Positions 9,393 through 19,759 of a DNA stretch of 64,000 bases are shown here, piece by piece. This DNA is from CAVZCK01 sp963798805 (GTDB taxonomy: Bacteria > Pseudomonadota > Alphaproteobacteria > Rhizobiales > Rhodomicrobiaceae), in the NCBI GenBank assembly GCA_963798805.1, contig CAWCVC010000010.1:1612001-1676000 (forward strand), given 5' to 3'. The notes under the pieces were generated by a model that saw only the letters and a program-made list of their open reading frames with translations, searched no databases and was not told where the DNA came from. How positions within the stretch are numbered: position 1 is the stretch's first letter; every line of letters starts with the position of its first letter. The position numbers and the translations under genes were made by a program.

Positions 9393-11963
9393 CTACTTCA
9401 GCGTCCTCAAAGGTAGGATGCTCCGGTATCGCAGGAAACCGGTCCGACTAAAGTCCAGCAAGAACCGGGATCGTTCGTCATAGCCGGGCTGAGTAATCAC
9501 CCTTCCGTCTCCCAAGATCGTCGGGGCGGTACGCACTCCTAGCAACGCCGGGAATTTCCATTCGCCAACGGACTCCAGCAGCATTCTTGCGTATTTCCCA
9601 TTCGGATCAGTCGGGACGAATTCCTCTTTTTGCTTGCCGCTCGGCTTCACCCAATCCGCCGCACGCGCCATTTCCTTGGTCAGCCAGGCTTCGCCAACTT
9701 GGACCGTAACAAGGGCGTCCTGCCGATGGATCGCATCGCCTTCGTTGCTCGTGACGCGAGCGGAACGCATGAGCATTTCGCCGCGTTGATAAATCGGCGA
9801 GCCCAGATCGATCAAAGCCCGCTGAGCACGCCGGACGACGAGGTCGGGTCGACCAAGGAGCACAGTGATCGTCTTGCGCTTCGCCGGAGCATCGGCTTTA
9901 CCGGCAGGGCCTGATACGTCTTTCTGCGTCTCGACATTTGCGACCGCGTCCAGAATTTGCGCATTCGTCCCTGCAAGCTCGGCATTCTCCTGTTCCACAT
10001 ATTCGACGGCGTCGCGTATTTGGGCGTTGATGTATGCGACCGGATTGCTTTGGGCCAAGACGAAGCTTGAAATGCCCAGGTCAGGCGACATGAGCAGGCT
10101 GCCGATCAGCGCATCGGAAATCCCCGCCCTGACGAGGTCGCGGACCGCAATAGGCAGCCAGCCGGCGCGATCGGGAACGAACGCCGAAGTCCGCGACACA
10201 TATTCATAGGGCTCATAATCCTCTCGGCTGTAAGGGCTGACGTCCTGATCATCCCAGGGATACAGCCATTTGTCGTCCCCGAGCTCGCGCGGCCGGCGAA
10301 GATCCTCCGACGACCGATAAATTAGCCCTAGCGGATCGAGCGAATCATAGCCGTCCATCAGGATCATCTTGGCCGTGTCGAGCTCGTCATTCTCCAGCTC
10401 TTCGAGCTCCGCAAAGAGGGTATCGCCTTGGCAGATATAGGGCGTGAACGCCGTGAGATCCGCGGAGCGAGAAGGAACCGGCGCGATCAACTCGGCGACG
10501 GCTTTGATCGCCCGTCCTGACACGCCGTCAGCAGCACCGGCCAATGCCCTTTCTGCGGTGGCCTTTTGGGCTTGTTCTTCCTTTTGCCGTTCCCGTCTTA
10601 TGAAGGCCTTGGCGACCTGAAAGCGAGCTTCGCGATCGGCTTCCCTGTCACTGCGGCGATGACCGCTGCGGCCTTTGTAGCCGCGGACATTGTAGATGCC
10701 GTCGCTCAGCTCCTCGAACTGCCTGTCGGTGAGAATGCCGACCAACAGCTGCAACGGGAATTCGGGATAGGCTCGCAGGATAGCGAGGAGGACGCGCCAA
10801 TAGGCGGCAGAGCGGTCGGTCTTACCGTCGCTGCGTTGCGGCAAGGTTCCTTTGCGGTCCCCGCACTCCGAACAATCGAGCTCAAAAATCAGGTTCAGTG
10901 TCTCGATCGGGATGTTCGGATAATGATCCATCAGCCAATGGATTTTCTCGCCGGCGTCCGTCCCGGGCACGTGCTCGGTCGGCGGGATGGATTTCATGAC
11001 TTTGCGGATATCGCCGCGCGACGGCGCTGCGGCGGCTCCCGCCGGACGCTCGGCCTGCGGGAACTGACAGGCTTCATAAAGGCGCTGCGGATCGTATGCG
11101 ACAATCCGGGCGAGCCGTTCAACCTGGCCGCGGGCGCGCTTGCCGTCGTGCGGGATATTGATCATGCCCGGCAGCCGCGCAATGCGGCAAATATCGACGC
11201 AAGCGTCAACCTTGGCCGCCTCGCCTAACAGACCGGCGAGGGCGACCTGCAGGCCACGATTGTAGTCCGCAATCTCTTCGGCTCGGTCGATGCGCGCGGT
11301 TAGCGTTTGCCCATCAAGAAGCAACGGCGTTTCGAGCTTCCAAAACCCCCAATAGCCGCCGCCGCTATCGACGATAACGGTAGGCAAGCCAGGAATGCCG
11401 GCGCCGCGGAGTTTGGCTTGATTCCGAAGCACTGCCGCGATCCGTTCGCGGTTCTTATCGAACAGAATGCCGCCATCGCCCTCCTGACCGACAGGATCGA
11501 TATCCGCGTAGAACCAATTCACCGCTGAAACATCTTCTCGGCGCGCCTTAAACGGCGCTCCGACCGCCAAATAGTCGGTGCGCCGATGGGCCTCGACGCG
11601 ATCCTTGGCGTCCTCGAACGGCCCTGAGAACACCTGCAGCGGATTGGGATGGAAATAGGCATTCCCCTCCCGCATCGCGTCTTCGAGAAACGCCTTTAGC
11701 CCCTTTTGGTCTGCTAAAGCAATCCGCTTGCTGACCGGGCTGGGTCGATCTCCGATCGGAATGTAGCACGGTGCCACAACGCCATTATCGGCGAAGATCT
11801 CGAGCGCCTGGATGGCCGCACCGACGTCAGCCAGCGCAGGCATTTCCTCCGCCAACTGATTATCAGAGAATTCGGCTTTACTATCTCTGTGAGGGCCATT
11901 ATAAGTATTCGTATCAACGGCTTCCCTACCGTTAGGGAAAGGGGCACTATCGGATTCGGACAT
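9393..11963 (-). CDS. AEP/PrimPol-type primase, N-terminal part of primase-helicase
   Basis: 856 residues. The N-terminal 330 residues look like an archaeo-eukaryotic primase domain: VNWFYADIDP supplies the metal-binding Asp pair, followed by TVIVDSGGGYWGFWKL and ICRIARLPGMINIPHDGK, a motif of RepB-primase/PrimPol proteins. The middle part holds a Cys segment (ELDCSECGDRKG) and a charged helical region. The C-terminal part leads into a helicase domain: ARMLLESVGEWKFPALLGV, then TAPTILGDGRVITQPGYD. The frame then shifts and continues at 8221-9360. PrimPol-helicase fusions drive autonomous replication of satellites, integrative elements and plasmids. It is divergent from the AlpA/integrase block and upstream of the repeat-rich 7531-8220 region. 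Frameshift consequence: the first frame lacks the ATPase. Confidence 0.8.
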   Translation of the reverse strand: MSESDSAPFPNGREAVDTNTYNGPHRDSKAEFSDNQLAEEMPALADVGAAIQALEIFADNGVVAPCYIPIGDRPSPVSKRIALADQKGLKAFLEDAMREGNAYFHPNPLQVFSGPFEDAKDRVEAHRRTDYLAVGAPFKARREDVSAVNWFYADIDPVGQEGDGGILFDKNRERIAAVLRNQAKLRGAGIPGLPTVIVDSGGGYWGFWKLETPLLLDGQTLTARIDRAEEIADYNRGLQVALAGLLGEAAKVDACVDICRIARLPGMINIPHDGKRARGQVERLARIVAYDPQRLYEACQFPQAERPAGAAAAPSRGDIRKVMKSIPPTEHVPGTDAGEKIHWLMDHYPNIPIETLNLIFELDCSECGDRKGTLPQRSDGKTDRSAAYWRVLLAILRAYPEFPLQLLVGILTDRQFEELSDGIYNVRGYKGRSGHRRSDREADREARFQVAKAFIRRERQKEEQAQKATAERALAGAADGVSGRAIKAVAELIAPVPSRSADLTAFTPYICQGDTLFAELEELENDELDTAKMILMDGYDSLDPLGLIYRSSEDLRRPRELGDDKWLYPWDDQDVSPYSREDYEPYEYVSRTSAFVPDRAGWLPIAVRDLVRAGISDALIGSLLMSPDLGISSFVLAQSNPVAYINAQIRDAVEYVEQENAELAGTNAQILDAVANVETQKDVSGPAGKADAPAKRKTITVLLGRPDLVVRRAQRALIDLGSPIYQRGEMLMRSARVTSNEGDAIHRQDALVTVQVGEAWLTKEMARAADWVKPSGKQKEEFVPTDPNGKYARMLLESVGEWKFPALLGVRTAPTILGDGRVITQPGYDERSRFLLDFSRTGFLRYRSILPLRTLK

Positions 11964-12151
11964 GGAATACTCCTATACAAAATGTCCGAGTTCTATCTGA
12001 GGAGAATCTGCGCAAGACCGCTTACAATTCTTCCATAGCGAGATTTGAACCCGTCAGCTTCCCCAGCGTTGACGGGTTTCATTTTTGCGGATCTTGGCCT
12101 TCTTCGCGCTTGTTCTCACCGGCGCAAGGCTTCGAGCTCGCATTCCAATTC

Positions 12152-12802
12152 CTATGTCTCAGGCACCACGCCTCCTCCCCCAATACTCTGAGCCCACTCT
12201 CCTGTCAGGCCGAACCGGTCCGTTGAAAAGGTCCTGATCATCGCCGCTGCTGCGGGCGCAAAGCCTAAGCCGGGCGCGCCGAAGGACCGCCAAATCGCCG
12301 GATCATCCCAATCATCGGCCGGGTCAGCACAGGCGGCCGGCGCGAGCGGCGCCGAGCCGATGGTCTTAAGCGGAAGGAGGCTCATCATCGCCCTCCCACG
12401 CATGGCGCTATGGCTGGATGGGGGAGGATCATACGGTGAGGGCTCAAACGCCCCGAACACCACCTTCAGGCCCGAGCCTGTGCAGCGACAGTCATTATCA
12501 CCGATCGCGCCCGGTATCAAACCATTGACGAAAGCCACCATGAGAACAGAGGTGTCAAAGCACTGCCGAAAGCTTGGTGGGACGAAATTTTCTGCTCTTC
12601 GAGGTTGCGGAACGACTACAAGCGAGGCATCGCCTGCCAGCAAACCTGCAGATGTAAAGTAAGCATATATTCCGGAAAATTTTGGCTTTGGCGGCGTATA
12701 TGGCGAGCCATGATCAACGATGAAGAGCGCTTGAAGAGCCGCGCAGCTCAAGTCACCAAATAGTCGGACGGAGGTCTCGCTATTTCTGCTTCGGGCACGC
12801 AT
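12152..12802 (-). CDS. Doubtful ORF upstream of AlpA gene
   Basis: A 216-codon minus-strand frame whose product (starting MRARSRNSETSVRLFG) has an odd composition: proline- and serine-rich segments, and no recognisable domain. A plus-strand frame over 12360-12662 is equally poor. It occupies the space between the primase-helicase and the AlpA gene. It may be a degraded gene or simply an open frame in GC-rich DNA. I keep it only because nothing better explains the interval. Confidence 0.2.
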   Translation of the reverse strand: MRARSRNSETSVRLFGDLSCAALQALFIVDHGSPYTPPKPKFSGIYAYFTSAGLLAGDASLVVVPQPRRAENFVPPSFRQCFDTSVLMVAFVNGLIPGAIGDNDCRCTGSGLKVVFGAFEPSPYDPPPSSHSAMRGRAMMSLLPLKTIGSAPLAPAACADPADDWDDPAIWRSFGAPGLGFAPAAAAMIRTFSTDRFGLTGEWAQSIGGGGVVPET

Positions 12803-13005
12803 TGCAGGTCTTCCAGCGAGCGAGTGTAAGTTTAATCATCGTAAATTCTGTCTCCCCAGCTCACCAAATCTGTCTCGATCCTGGAGTTAAATCAAATAAA
12901 AAATTGATCTATTTAAATCGATAAGGTAATTAAAACACGCCATGCCACATGGCGGCTGTGCCAATATTGCCGATACGGCGAGAATTGTTCTGAAGGAGCC
13001 AAGAC

Positions 13006-13305
13006 ATGTCGAACAATCCATCTCGACCGAGGAAAAGTCCGCGCCGGGAACTTACACCGGAGAAGCTGATCGCCGCGCTCAAGACTGGCATGCCGGCGAC
13101 GCTTTCTGCGCAAGACGTCTTGAATTTGCTCGGCATTCGCCGCGGCACGCTCAATCGCTGGGTTGAGGACGGCATGTTCCCGCGCCAGTCGAAAATGAGC
13201 CGGCCGAATTCCCGGCTTTGGAACGCCGTCGAGGTCGCGGCCTGGATGAAGGAGAAAGACATCCCCATGCCCGATCCCTCCGCGGCCAGCCAGCATTCCG
13301 CGTGA
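13006..13305 (+). CDS. AlpA-family/MerR-type HTH regulator
   Basis: 99 residues. The HTH lies in residues about 35-70, TLSAQDVLNLLGIRRGTLNR followed by WVEDGMFPRQ. This is the AlpA/excisionase winged HTH, with a Trp-containing recognition end and the closing AVEVAAWMKEKD. A good ribosome-binding site (GAAGGAG) precedes the ATG. AlpA-type proteins activate element excision genes or act as directionality factors. Its stop is about 12 bases before the start of the four-TM protein, so the two are likely co-transcribed, with the excisionase and integrase following. It probably controls this module. Confidence 0.8.
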   Translation: MSNNPSRPRKSPRRELTPEKLIAALKTGMPATLSAQDVLNLLGIRRGTLNRWVEDGMFPRQSKMSRPNSRLWNAVEVAAWMKEKDIPMPDPSAASQHSA

Positions 13306-13316
13306 TAGGACCGCCG

Positions 13317-14450
13317 ATGATCACCGCGCCGCGCTCCATGCTCTATAGAACCGCGCTCAACCTGGCTTGCGGGCTGGGCGCTCTCGCCTGCCTTATTCCC
13401 GCGATCGACGTCAATCTCGTCGCTCATTTCGCACGCGGCGGCGCCTGGTACGAAGCGGCGATCTTTATCGTCAGCGTCATGGCGGCTTCGGCGGCGACCA
13501 TGGCCCTCCGCAGCGCCATCGAGCGGGGCGACGTCTCCATGGGTTTTCTCGCCGGCATCATTCTGATCGCCGCGCTCGCCTTCAACCTGACCAATGCCCT
13601 CGCCTCATCGCGGCTGACACGGGCGCATTTCGCCGAGCCGCGCGCCGATATGGCCAAGACCGTTGCCGCCCTGCACGCCGAGCGGAGCGAGATCCTCGGC
13701 AGCCTCGGCACCGCCTCGGTACCGACCGCCAGCGAGCTTCAAGCCGAGCTCCAGGAAGTCGAGGCAAACCTCCTGTTTGCAAGGTCGAAGCAGTGCCGCG
13801 ATATCACCCGAGACGACTCCTCGGCTTATTGCGCCCATCGCGCCGACCTCCTCGGCAAATTGGCCGCGGCACGCGAGCGCGCCGCCAAGGTGAAGCGGCT
13901 CGATGCAATTCGGGACAACCTTGCTCGGCTCCCCGCGGCGCCGCAAGTGATCGATCCGAAGGTTGATAGCCTCATCGCCATCCTTAGCGGCTTGGGTTGG
14001 GCTCAGGACGCCGACCGAGGGAGGATCGGCCTCATCGTCGATATGCTGACGGCGCTGTTCGTCGAGCTGCTCGCCGCTTTCGGTCCGGCGGTCTTCCTTT
14101 ATGCCCGGCCCGAGGCGCGGCCAGCACCTCAGGCCACGCCGATGCCGGGGACCAACGACAGGCCGAACCAACCCAAGAGCGATGGGCGCATTCCGGCGGA
14201 CCTGCGCACCTTCCTTCAAGCGCGTGTTTTACGCCGCGAGGGCGGCCGAGTATCGGCGGAAGAGCTGTGCGCGGCCTTTAATGCTGCGCATATTGATCGC
14301 CTACATCCGATCAAGGCTGCGACACTGGGCAAGGCGATCAACGCGCTCTACCGCCCGGCCAAAGATCAAGCCGCCAAGAACGCCGTCTATCTTGGCATCG
14401 AGCTGTTGCCGGAGAACGCCACGAAATTGAGCGCGATAAAGGGACGCTGA
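13317..14450 (+). CDS. Four-TM membrane protein with Cys-pair coiled-coil domain (paralogue A)
   Basis: 377 residues starting MITAPRSMLYRTALN. Hydrophobic spans lie at about 15-37, 43-64, 74-96 and 237-262. Between spans three and four is a coiled-coil domain of about 140 residues with Cys160 and Cys172 (11 residues between), likely periplasmic and disulphide-linked if the N-terminus is cytoplasmic. The C-terminal 100 residues (FLQARVLRREGGRVSAEELC) resemble a small winged-helix domain facing the cytoplasm. The start was chosen because the upstream in-frame extension overlaps the AlpA gene. It sits in an AlpA - membrane protein - excisionase - integrase block. The same architecture recurs at 53202-54359 and, more divergently, at 40921-41862. 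Function unknown. Confidence 0.75.
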   Translation: MITAPRSMLYRTALNLACGLGALACLIPAIDVNLVAHFARGGAWYEAAIFIVSVMAASAATMALRSAIERGDVSMGFLAGIILIAALAFNLTNALASSRLTRAHFAEPRADMAKTVAALHAERSEILGSLGTASVPTASELQAELQEVEANLLFARSKQCRDITRDDSSAYCAHRADLLGKLAAARERAAKVKRLDAIRDNLARLPAAPQVIDPKVDSLIAILSGLGWAQDADRGRIGLIVDMLTALFVELLAAFGPAVFLYARPEARPAPQATPMPGTNDRPNQPKSDGRIPADLRTFLQARVLRREGGRVSAEELCAAFNAAHIDRLHPIKAATLGKAINALYRPAKDQAAKNAVYLGIELLPENATKLSAIKGR

Positions 14451-14454
14451 GGCC

Positions 14455-14808
14455 GTGACGCCGACGAAGCCATTTAGCGTGAGAACATTAAGTGAACGAT
14501 GGGGCTGCTCACCGAGCTTCATCTATAAGCGCCTGAAATCCGGGGAGCTGAGATCGTTCCGGATCGGCGGACAGCTACTGCGGATTTCAGCCGAGGATGT
14601 TTACGCATGGGAAGGCGAAAGACAGCACCCTGCAAGCCGAACTACCGGCCCTACAATGTCGGAGACTACCGGCTCGGCTGGCTCCGCGGTGGATTTTGCG
14701 CCACCTGGTACGACGAAGCCACCGGAAAGCGCCGACGCTATCAGCTTGGCGTTACGGGGGAAACAGAAGCGCGAACGGAACTTCATGCGTTTGCGCGAGC
14801 GCACCTGA
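14455..14808 (+). CDS. Excisionase-type HTH protein
   Basis: A GTG start at 14455 follows the previous stop by about 3 bases, suggesting translational coupling. The first 60 residues form a MerR-like HTH: FSVRTLSERWGCSPSFIYKR with LKSGELRSFRIGGQLLRI, then SAEDVYAWE, the signature of excisionase/DNA-binding helper proteins. The C-terminal half is a low-complexity tail that overlaps the integrase gene by about 200 bases in another frame. Such an overlap is common in alphaproteobacterial xis-int pairs. It would bend DNA at the att site and bias integrase toward excision. Confidence 0.75.
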   Translation: MTPTKPFSVRTLSERWGCSPSFIYKRLKSGELRSFRIGGQLLRISAEDVYAWEGERQHPASRTTGPTMSETTGSAGSAVDFAPPGTTKPPESADAISLALRGKQKRERNFMRLRERT

Positions 14809-15707
14809 AAGCCGGCGAAGAGCCGAGCCCGACGCTCACCGCGCTGTTCGAGCAATATGCGGCCGACCGCGCCGCCGAGGGCGTTCAGGTACAAAAGCTA
14901 CGCTGGAAATGGGCCATTCTCGCGCCGGTCTTTGGCCATTTGCGCCCGCAAGACCTGACGAAGAAGGCCTGCCGCGACTTCGCCAATCAGCGCGTCGCGC
15001 TGGGCAAGAAGCCCAACACCATCGAGACCGAATTGCGCCAGCTGCGCACCATCCTGATTTGGGCGGTCAAAGCCAAGCTGATCAGCGATCTGCCGACGCT
15101 CTGGGTACCGCCCGCTCCCGATCCACGCGACCGGCATTTGACCCGGGAAGAGATCACGCGGCTTTTGCACGCGGCCGAGCTGCCGCATGTCAGGCTCTTC
15201 ATCGTCCTTGCCGTTGCCACCGCGGCGCGCATGAACGCGCTTCTCGACCTCACCTGGGACCGGGTCGACTTTGAGCGCGGGCTCATATACCTGCACGATC
15301 CGACGCGGCGGAGGACCGCCAAGGGCCGCGCCATCGTGCCGATGAACGATACGGCCCGCGCCGCCTTGCAGGAAGCCAAGGCGGGAGCGATTTCCGACTA
15401 CGTCATCGAATGGGCCGGTGGCCGGATCAAGAACATCCGCCGGGCGATCTCGACCGCGCTCGTCAAGGCCGGCCTCAAGATACCGCAAGACGGCGCCCAC
15501 CTGCTCCGCCATACCGCCGCGGTGCTGATGGCGGAAAGCGGCGTGCCGATGAGCGAGATCAGCCAGTATCTCGGCCACAACTCCACCGAAACGACGGAGC
15601 GCGTCTATGCCCGTTATTCCCCGGAGTACCTACGCCGGGCCGCGGGGGTGCTCAACTTGCCGGCGGTGGGTTTGCTGGTGGGTACATCGTGCTCAAGAAG
15701 GCTTTAG
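14607..15707 (+). CDS. Tyrosine recombinase (integrase)
   Basis: 366 residues. The catalytic motifs are visible: Arg in TAARMNALLDLTWDRVD, HxxR in HLLRHTAAVL, His in YLGHNSTETTE, and the nucleophile Tyr in RVYARYSPEYL. The N-terminal half is the SAM-like core-binding domain, and a short GLAL-type C-terminal tail follows. It likely catalyses insertion and excision of the element, with the nearby excisionase. A tRNA-Thr 3' fragment at 20502-20555 is the best candidate for one of its attachment sites, 4.8 kb downstream with cargo genes between. Confidence 0.9.
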   Translation: MGRRKTAPCKPNYRPYNVGDYRLGWLRGGFCATWYDEATGKRRRYQLGVTGETEARTELHAFARAHLKAGEEPSPTLTALFEQYAADRAAEGVQVQKLRWKWAILAPVFGHLRPQDLTKKACRDFANQRVALGKKPNTIETELRQLRTILIWAVKAKLISDLPTLWVPPAPDPRDRHLTREEITRLLHAAELPHVRLFIVLAVATAARMNALLDLTWDRVDFERGLIYLHDPTRRRTAKGRAIVPMNDTARAALQEAKAGAISDYVIEWAGGRIKNIRRAISTALVKAGLKIPQDGAHLLRHTAAVLMAESGVPMSEISQYLGHNSTETTERVYARYSPEYLRRAAGVLNLPAVGLLVGTSCSRRL

Positions 15708-15804
15708 CCCACTGTCACCGGCGGCGCGACCGTCGCGATGCTCTACTCCGCTTCCCATTTCAGTGACGTCGGCGCAGCGAAGAAGCAATGGCGGCCCGTG
15801 CATT

Positions 15805-17039
15805 TCATCGTGTCAAGTCGTCGGATTCGGCGAGCGACACCTCATACGGTTTGAGATCAAGATTTTGCGGTCGTCGGGGGACCAGTAGCTCGTATTTCTC
15901 AGGCGATCGCTCGACGACGTGCAAATGCCAGTACAAGCCGCGCGTCGTTTCGGTCGTGTTCAGATCGTCCAATAGACCAACAATTTCGGCTCGGGGAATT
16001 GCGAACGCAATCGATAGGTCCATGCAACCAAGAGCGAGATAGCCTTTCGAGCCCTGATCCAGAAACTCGTCCCACTGCGAATGATAGGCGTACCAATAGG
16101 GATAGGACGCCCTCTTGGTGTAGCGTTTCGAGATCGTGCACGCGACACGATGTTCGTGATCAGGACTCCAATACAGTGCGCGAGTTTCTTGATCAGGGCG
16201 GTACCAAGGCGCCCGGACGCGGCCTTGATAATTTGGTCTCTTTTCTGCTGCAGCAGGGCGCTGTCAGTAAACTCCCATGTGCCGCCTGTCGCGCTCTTTG
16301 CGACTGCTGTGTCAACATTGGCCGGGGTTTCAGCATCGCCGCCAGCGATCGCCGGTTCGACGTCGGTGGCAGCCGTGAACATGACGTCCACAAGCCGATC
16401 TAACCGCGTGTATTCAACCGGCATCAGAACGCTTCGTATTTTTCCTCCAGTCTCAAGCTCATCGGAGTTCTCTTTCAGTTTCACGAGTTTGATCAAGGAT
16501 TCTGCACTTATCAGCCGAATGTCCCAGGCATGCCGTGAACCCCGAACCTGTGCCTCAAGCTCGCCGGTATCTTGCCGTCCGACGACGACTAAAATAGATG
16601 GCTCGCCATTGACAATGCCTTCGAATAAAAGCTTCTGACGATAGCCGACGATCGTATCAAGTGAGATTCGATAAGCATCGGTGGTCTTGACTTCGGCAAC
16701 GATCGTGTGCCCTTCAGGCGCAACCCAAATGCCATCAAATCCGATGGCGTTCGTGGTGCCCTGATATCGACCGTTGGTCACCCTGTAGTCGAGGCGCCGA
16801 CCGAGCTCATTCACGAGGTCCTGCAGAACGATACCGCTCTTATCGAACCGGCCCGATAGGCACTGGTCTACATACTCGGATAGCTTTTCCGACGAGACCT
16901 GCCCCAGATAGTTCTGCAGTTCCTGAGAACATATTGAGCCATCCTTCAGGTTGCCGTCCCCGGCCGTCGCGACGACCTGCTCGATGGTAAATTCGGCGAC
17001 CGCGGCAGGATTAGAATGCCATAGACTCAATAACGGCAT
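15805..17039 (-). pseudogene. PD-(D/E)xK nuclease-like protein, frameshifted
   Basis: The start ATG at 17039-17037 (MPLLSLWHSNPAAV) opens a protein of about 410 residues. Asp102 in NAIGFDGIWV and Glu116-x-Lys118 in IVAEVKTTD fit the PD-(D/E)xK nuclease core. At about 16184 the frame is lost after LIKK: the next frame continues with a fitting sequence (ALYWSPDHEHRVACTISKRY, then YWYAYHSQWDEFL) to a stop at 15805. A single missing base restores one gene. The overall shape matches nuclease-domain proteins found in defence regions, but I cannot name the system. It is cargo of the integrase element and convergent with that integrase. Confidence 0.62.
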
Positions 17040-17530
17040 GCTTGAACTCGCTTCGTCTTGCGGTTTCGACTCAGCTCTAGCACAGGAAGACGCTGGATTG
17101 ACAGAATTGCTGCCGCCCTCCTTATAAAATCCGTCAGACGCAGCGCGACGACCCTGCGGATATCCAAGTCGACGCAATTGTGATTTTGCGGCCACCAGGC
17201 GCAATCTACAAGCGACACCCGGCCCCGTCGGCACCACTACCTAGACTTAACCAACTCTGGCAGCGCCGAAAGGGATTTCGGGGCTCAAGGTCGTGACGAA
17301 AGGACAATCGGCGTCGCCTCGGCAATGCCCACGTTCCCGATCGATATTCCATCCTCCGCCTTCGGCGAGAGAAAGCTTCCAAGCAACATCAACAATTTCC
17401 TTCGAAGCACTGCAAACGGCGAATAGCCGCGACAACTTGCAGATTGCGGGACAGCTTGCTGTAGTTCCAGCGATGCACGCAATATGTTATTTTCCGAAGC
17501 ATAAATTCGAAATTTTGACGGCCAAGCAGT

Positions 17531-19657
17531 ATGTCTCCGCGCCACGTATTGATTGTTCCTGCGCTTGTCATAGAAGCGAAGGCCATCTTATCTTTCTTCG
17601 ATGATATTAATGTAAAAAGTACGCCAAACGGCCTTAGCTATACGATTGGAAAGAGAAAATTCTTTTCACCAAATCTGAGTGAACGTGTGAGAGATAGCTG
17701 GAGTTTCTTCATTGCTGCGCCCACGGAGGCTGGAAATTTAGAGGTCTCCCGCACCGTGGGCCAAATGATTCCAGAGTGCCGCCCCGATCTGGTCGCATTA
17801 ATTGGGTGCGCGGGCGGATTCCCCGGAAAAATCGATCAATATGATGTCGCGGTCCCGACACATGTTCACTACATCGCTCGCACCAAGGTGGGGGCCAAGA
17901 CGGAGATCAGACCGCTTCAGGAAATGTGTTCTAAGGTATTCGTGGACCATTGCAAGAATGTTCAGCTCCTGGACGGCTGGCACCAATACCTTGCGCCGGA
18001 AACGTCCAACGCCCCTATCAATGTCTATTTCGAGCCAATCGTCTCCGGCGAGACCGTGCTCGTGAATTCGAGTTCCGGATTCTACAAATCGGCGCAAACC
18101 GCCTCCCCCAAGGCGGTCGCCATCGAAATGGAAGGCTATGGGTTTCTTTCGGCGTGCAGAGAGAAACATATTGAGGCGGTCATCGTACGAGGAATTTCGG
18201 ACACTCTCGACGACAAGAATAAGGCGGAACGGAGCGGACGCGCCCCAGCGCCCGGCCCCGATAAAGCCCAATTCAAAGCCACCCGTCACGCAGCTGCATT
18301 ATTTTTTGCCACTCTGGATTTCGTAAACCCCTCAGCATTTTCGAGGTCGCATGCAAAGATCAAGAGGGAGACTACAAGGGTCTCGATGATCTTGGATGCT
18401 GAGATGCATGACGTATCTGAGATTCAAACCGAGCTGTTCGAAATATTTAAGAAGTACGGGATTAAGAACTTCTCATTCAAGCCTGCCAATAGCGTCCGCA
18501 TCGACTTCAATGCTCAAGTTGATGCAATGCGCATCTACCAATCCTTGATTAAGACGGGAATCGTTAAGGAGCTGGCGGGATACAAACTACTAGATTTCAC
18601 GGTTCAGACGGAGGGGGCTCCCAATGAGCAACTGTCCGCGCTTCTTCGCCGCATAGCAGACCTCGGTCCCAGTTCGGCTAATGACCTCTTGCAAGCGATA
18701 CGCATTGAAAATTGGATCGAAGATTTTCCAGACTACACGAAAATTCTCATCGATACCCTTAAACATCATAAGCATCGGGAGCGGCAGGCTCTGCGAAGAG
18801 CGACTGGTCGAATCCTCTATCCCCGCTCCAACATCTCTGACGACCGCGTGCAGCGTGAACACTATCTTGGTCCTACCTCACTGCCCTCCGCGATTACCTT
18901 TGAATCCAATGATTTGCGAAAGAAACTTGAACTTTGGGCACCCTTGAAAGCGTCGAACGAATTCCTGCGCTGGTTTATGGGCGACAATCTCTTAGACCAA
19001 GAAATTGGTCTCGATACGCTGCTAGCTCATTCTAAACGCAAGCTGTTTTATGCATGGCCTGGTTTGGCTGCCGTTTTCAAAGCCGCCTCCATTCCCGAGT
19101 CGGAGTTTGCTGAGGCGTGTATCGCCGAATGGGATCATATGCGCGGTGTCTCCGGACCCTCGATCCTTCAGATTCTTGATCACGAACGGTGGGATCGCCT
19201 TGGCAAAGGTCAGGTCCGTGAGGCGATCTTCGGTCGTCCGGCGACGCTTAGCAAAGCCATCGATATGCTAGGGCTGACTGCCAGGATATTCTTCCAAAAT
19301 GGCTTGCCAGCACGCGGGTGCATAATTCCCTCCCTTTACGCACTCTCCTTCAATGGCGTCATTGCCGGCGATGGTGTGATCGAGCGAATGTTGCTCACTG
19401 GTATGGCCGGCGATCTCACGTCCCTCGCAGACACACACGCTATACCGCTCCGGGTTTTTCAAAGCGCCATTAAGGGCGGTCTTCTTCCCCATCGCTGCGC
19501 AGCCGATCTCGCTGAAATCTTGGATAGCACGATCTTGAAACCGACGCGGCTCCGCTGCGCAGTGATACTCCTTGGAGCTGACGACGCAACTCATCATCGC
19601 GAAGCAGTGGATCTCACGCAGTCTAACCTAAGCGAACGCTATTTAGTGCCCTTCTAA
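17531..19657 (+). CDS. Nucleoside-phosphorylase-domain conflict protein
   Basis: 708 residues. Residues 1-262 fit the purine-nucleoside phosphorylase (PNP/MTAN) fold: VALIGCAGGFPGKIDQYDVA, the conserved VAIEMEGYGF at about 195, and VIVRGISDTLDD at about 220 with the base-binding Asp. The 275-365 region is a small alpha/beta domain (VSMILDAEMHDVSEIQTEL). The C-terminal 340 residues are mostly helical and unrecognised; a segment at 365-430 could be an effector-associated domain. Phosphorylase domains are used in bacterial conflict proteins to sense or degrade nucleotides. Here there is no NTPase between sensor and effector. A small membrane protein follows after about 100 bases and may be its effector. 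Enzyme activity and substrate are not shown. Confidence 0.72.
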   Translation: MSPRHVLIVPALVIEAKAILSFFDDINVKSTPNGLSYTIGKRKFFSPNLSERVRDSWSFFIAAPTEAGNLEVSRTVGQMIPECRPDLVALIGCAGGFPGKIDQYDVAVPTHVHYIARTKVGAKTEIRPLQEMCSKVFVDHCKNVQLLDGWHQYLAPETSNAPINVYFEPIVSGETVLVNSSSGFYKSAQTASPKAVAIEMEGYGFLSACREKHIEAVIVRGISDTLDDKNKAERSGRAPAPGPDKAQFKATRHAAALFFATLDFVNPSAFSRSHAKIKRETTRVSMILDAEMHDVSEIQTELFEIFKKYGIKNFSFKPANSVRIDFNAQVDAMRIYQSLIKTGIVKELAGYKLLDFTVQTEGAPNEQLSALLRRIADLGPSSANDLLQAIRIENWIEDFPDYTKILIDTLKHHKHRERQALRRATGRILYPRSNISDDRVQREHYLGPTSLPSAITFESNDLRKKLELWAPLKASNEFLRWFMGDNLLDQEIGLDTLLAHSKRKLFYAWPGLAAVFKAASIPESEFAEACIAEWDHMRGVSGPSILQILDHERWDRLGKGQVREAIFGRPATLSKAIDMLGLTARIFFQNGLPARGCIIPSLYALSFNGVIAGDGVIERMLLTGMAGDLTSLADTHAIPLRVFQSAIKGGLLPHRCAADLAEILDSTILKPTRLRCAVILLGADDATHHREAVDLTQSNLSERYLVPF

Positions 19658-19759
19658 CGTCCGGCCTTGCTCTTCGGATCGGTAACGTAAGCCCCCGATC
19701 AGGCACTTACGTGGCAAAGTTTAGCTTTGACAAATCGTCCGCCAGTGGAGGCGCGAATC

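Noticed and set aside
10566..11228. Plus-strand frame of 220 codons
   Set aside because: It is antisense to the primase domain; composition is poor.
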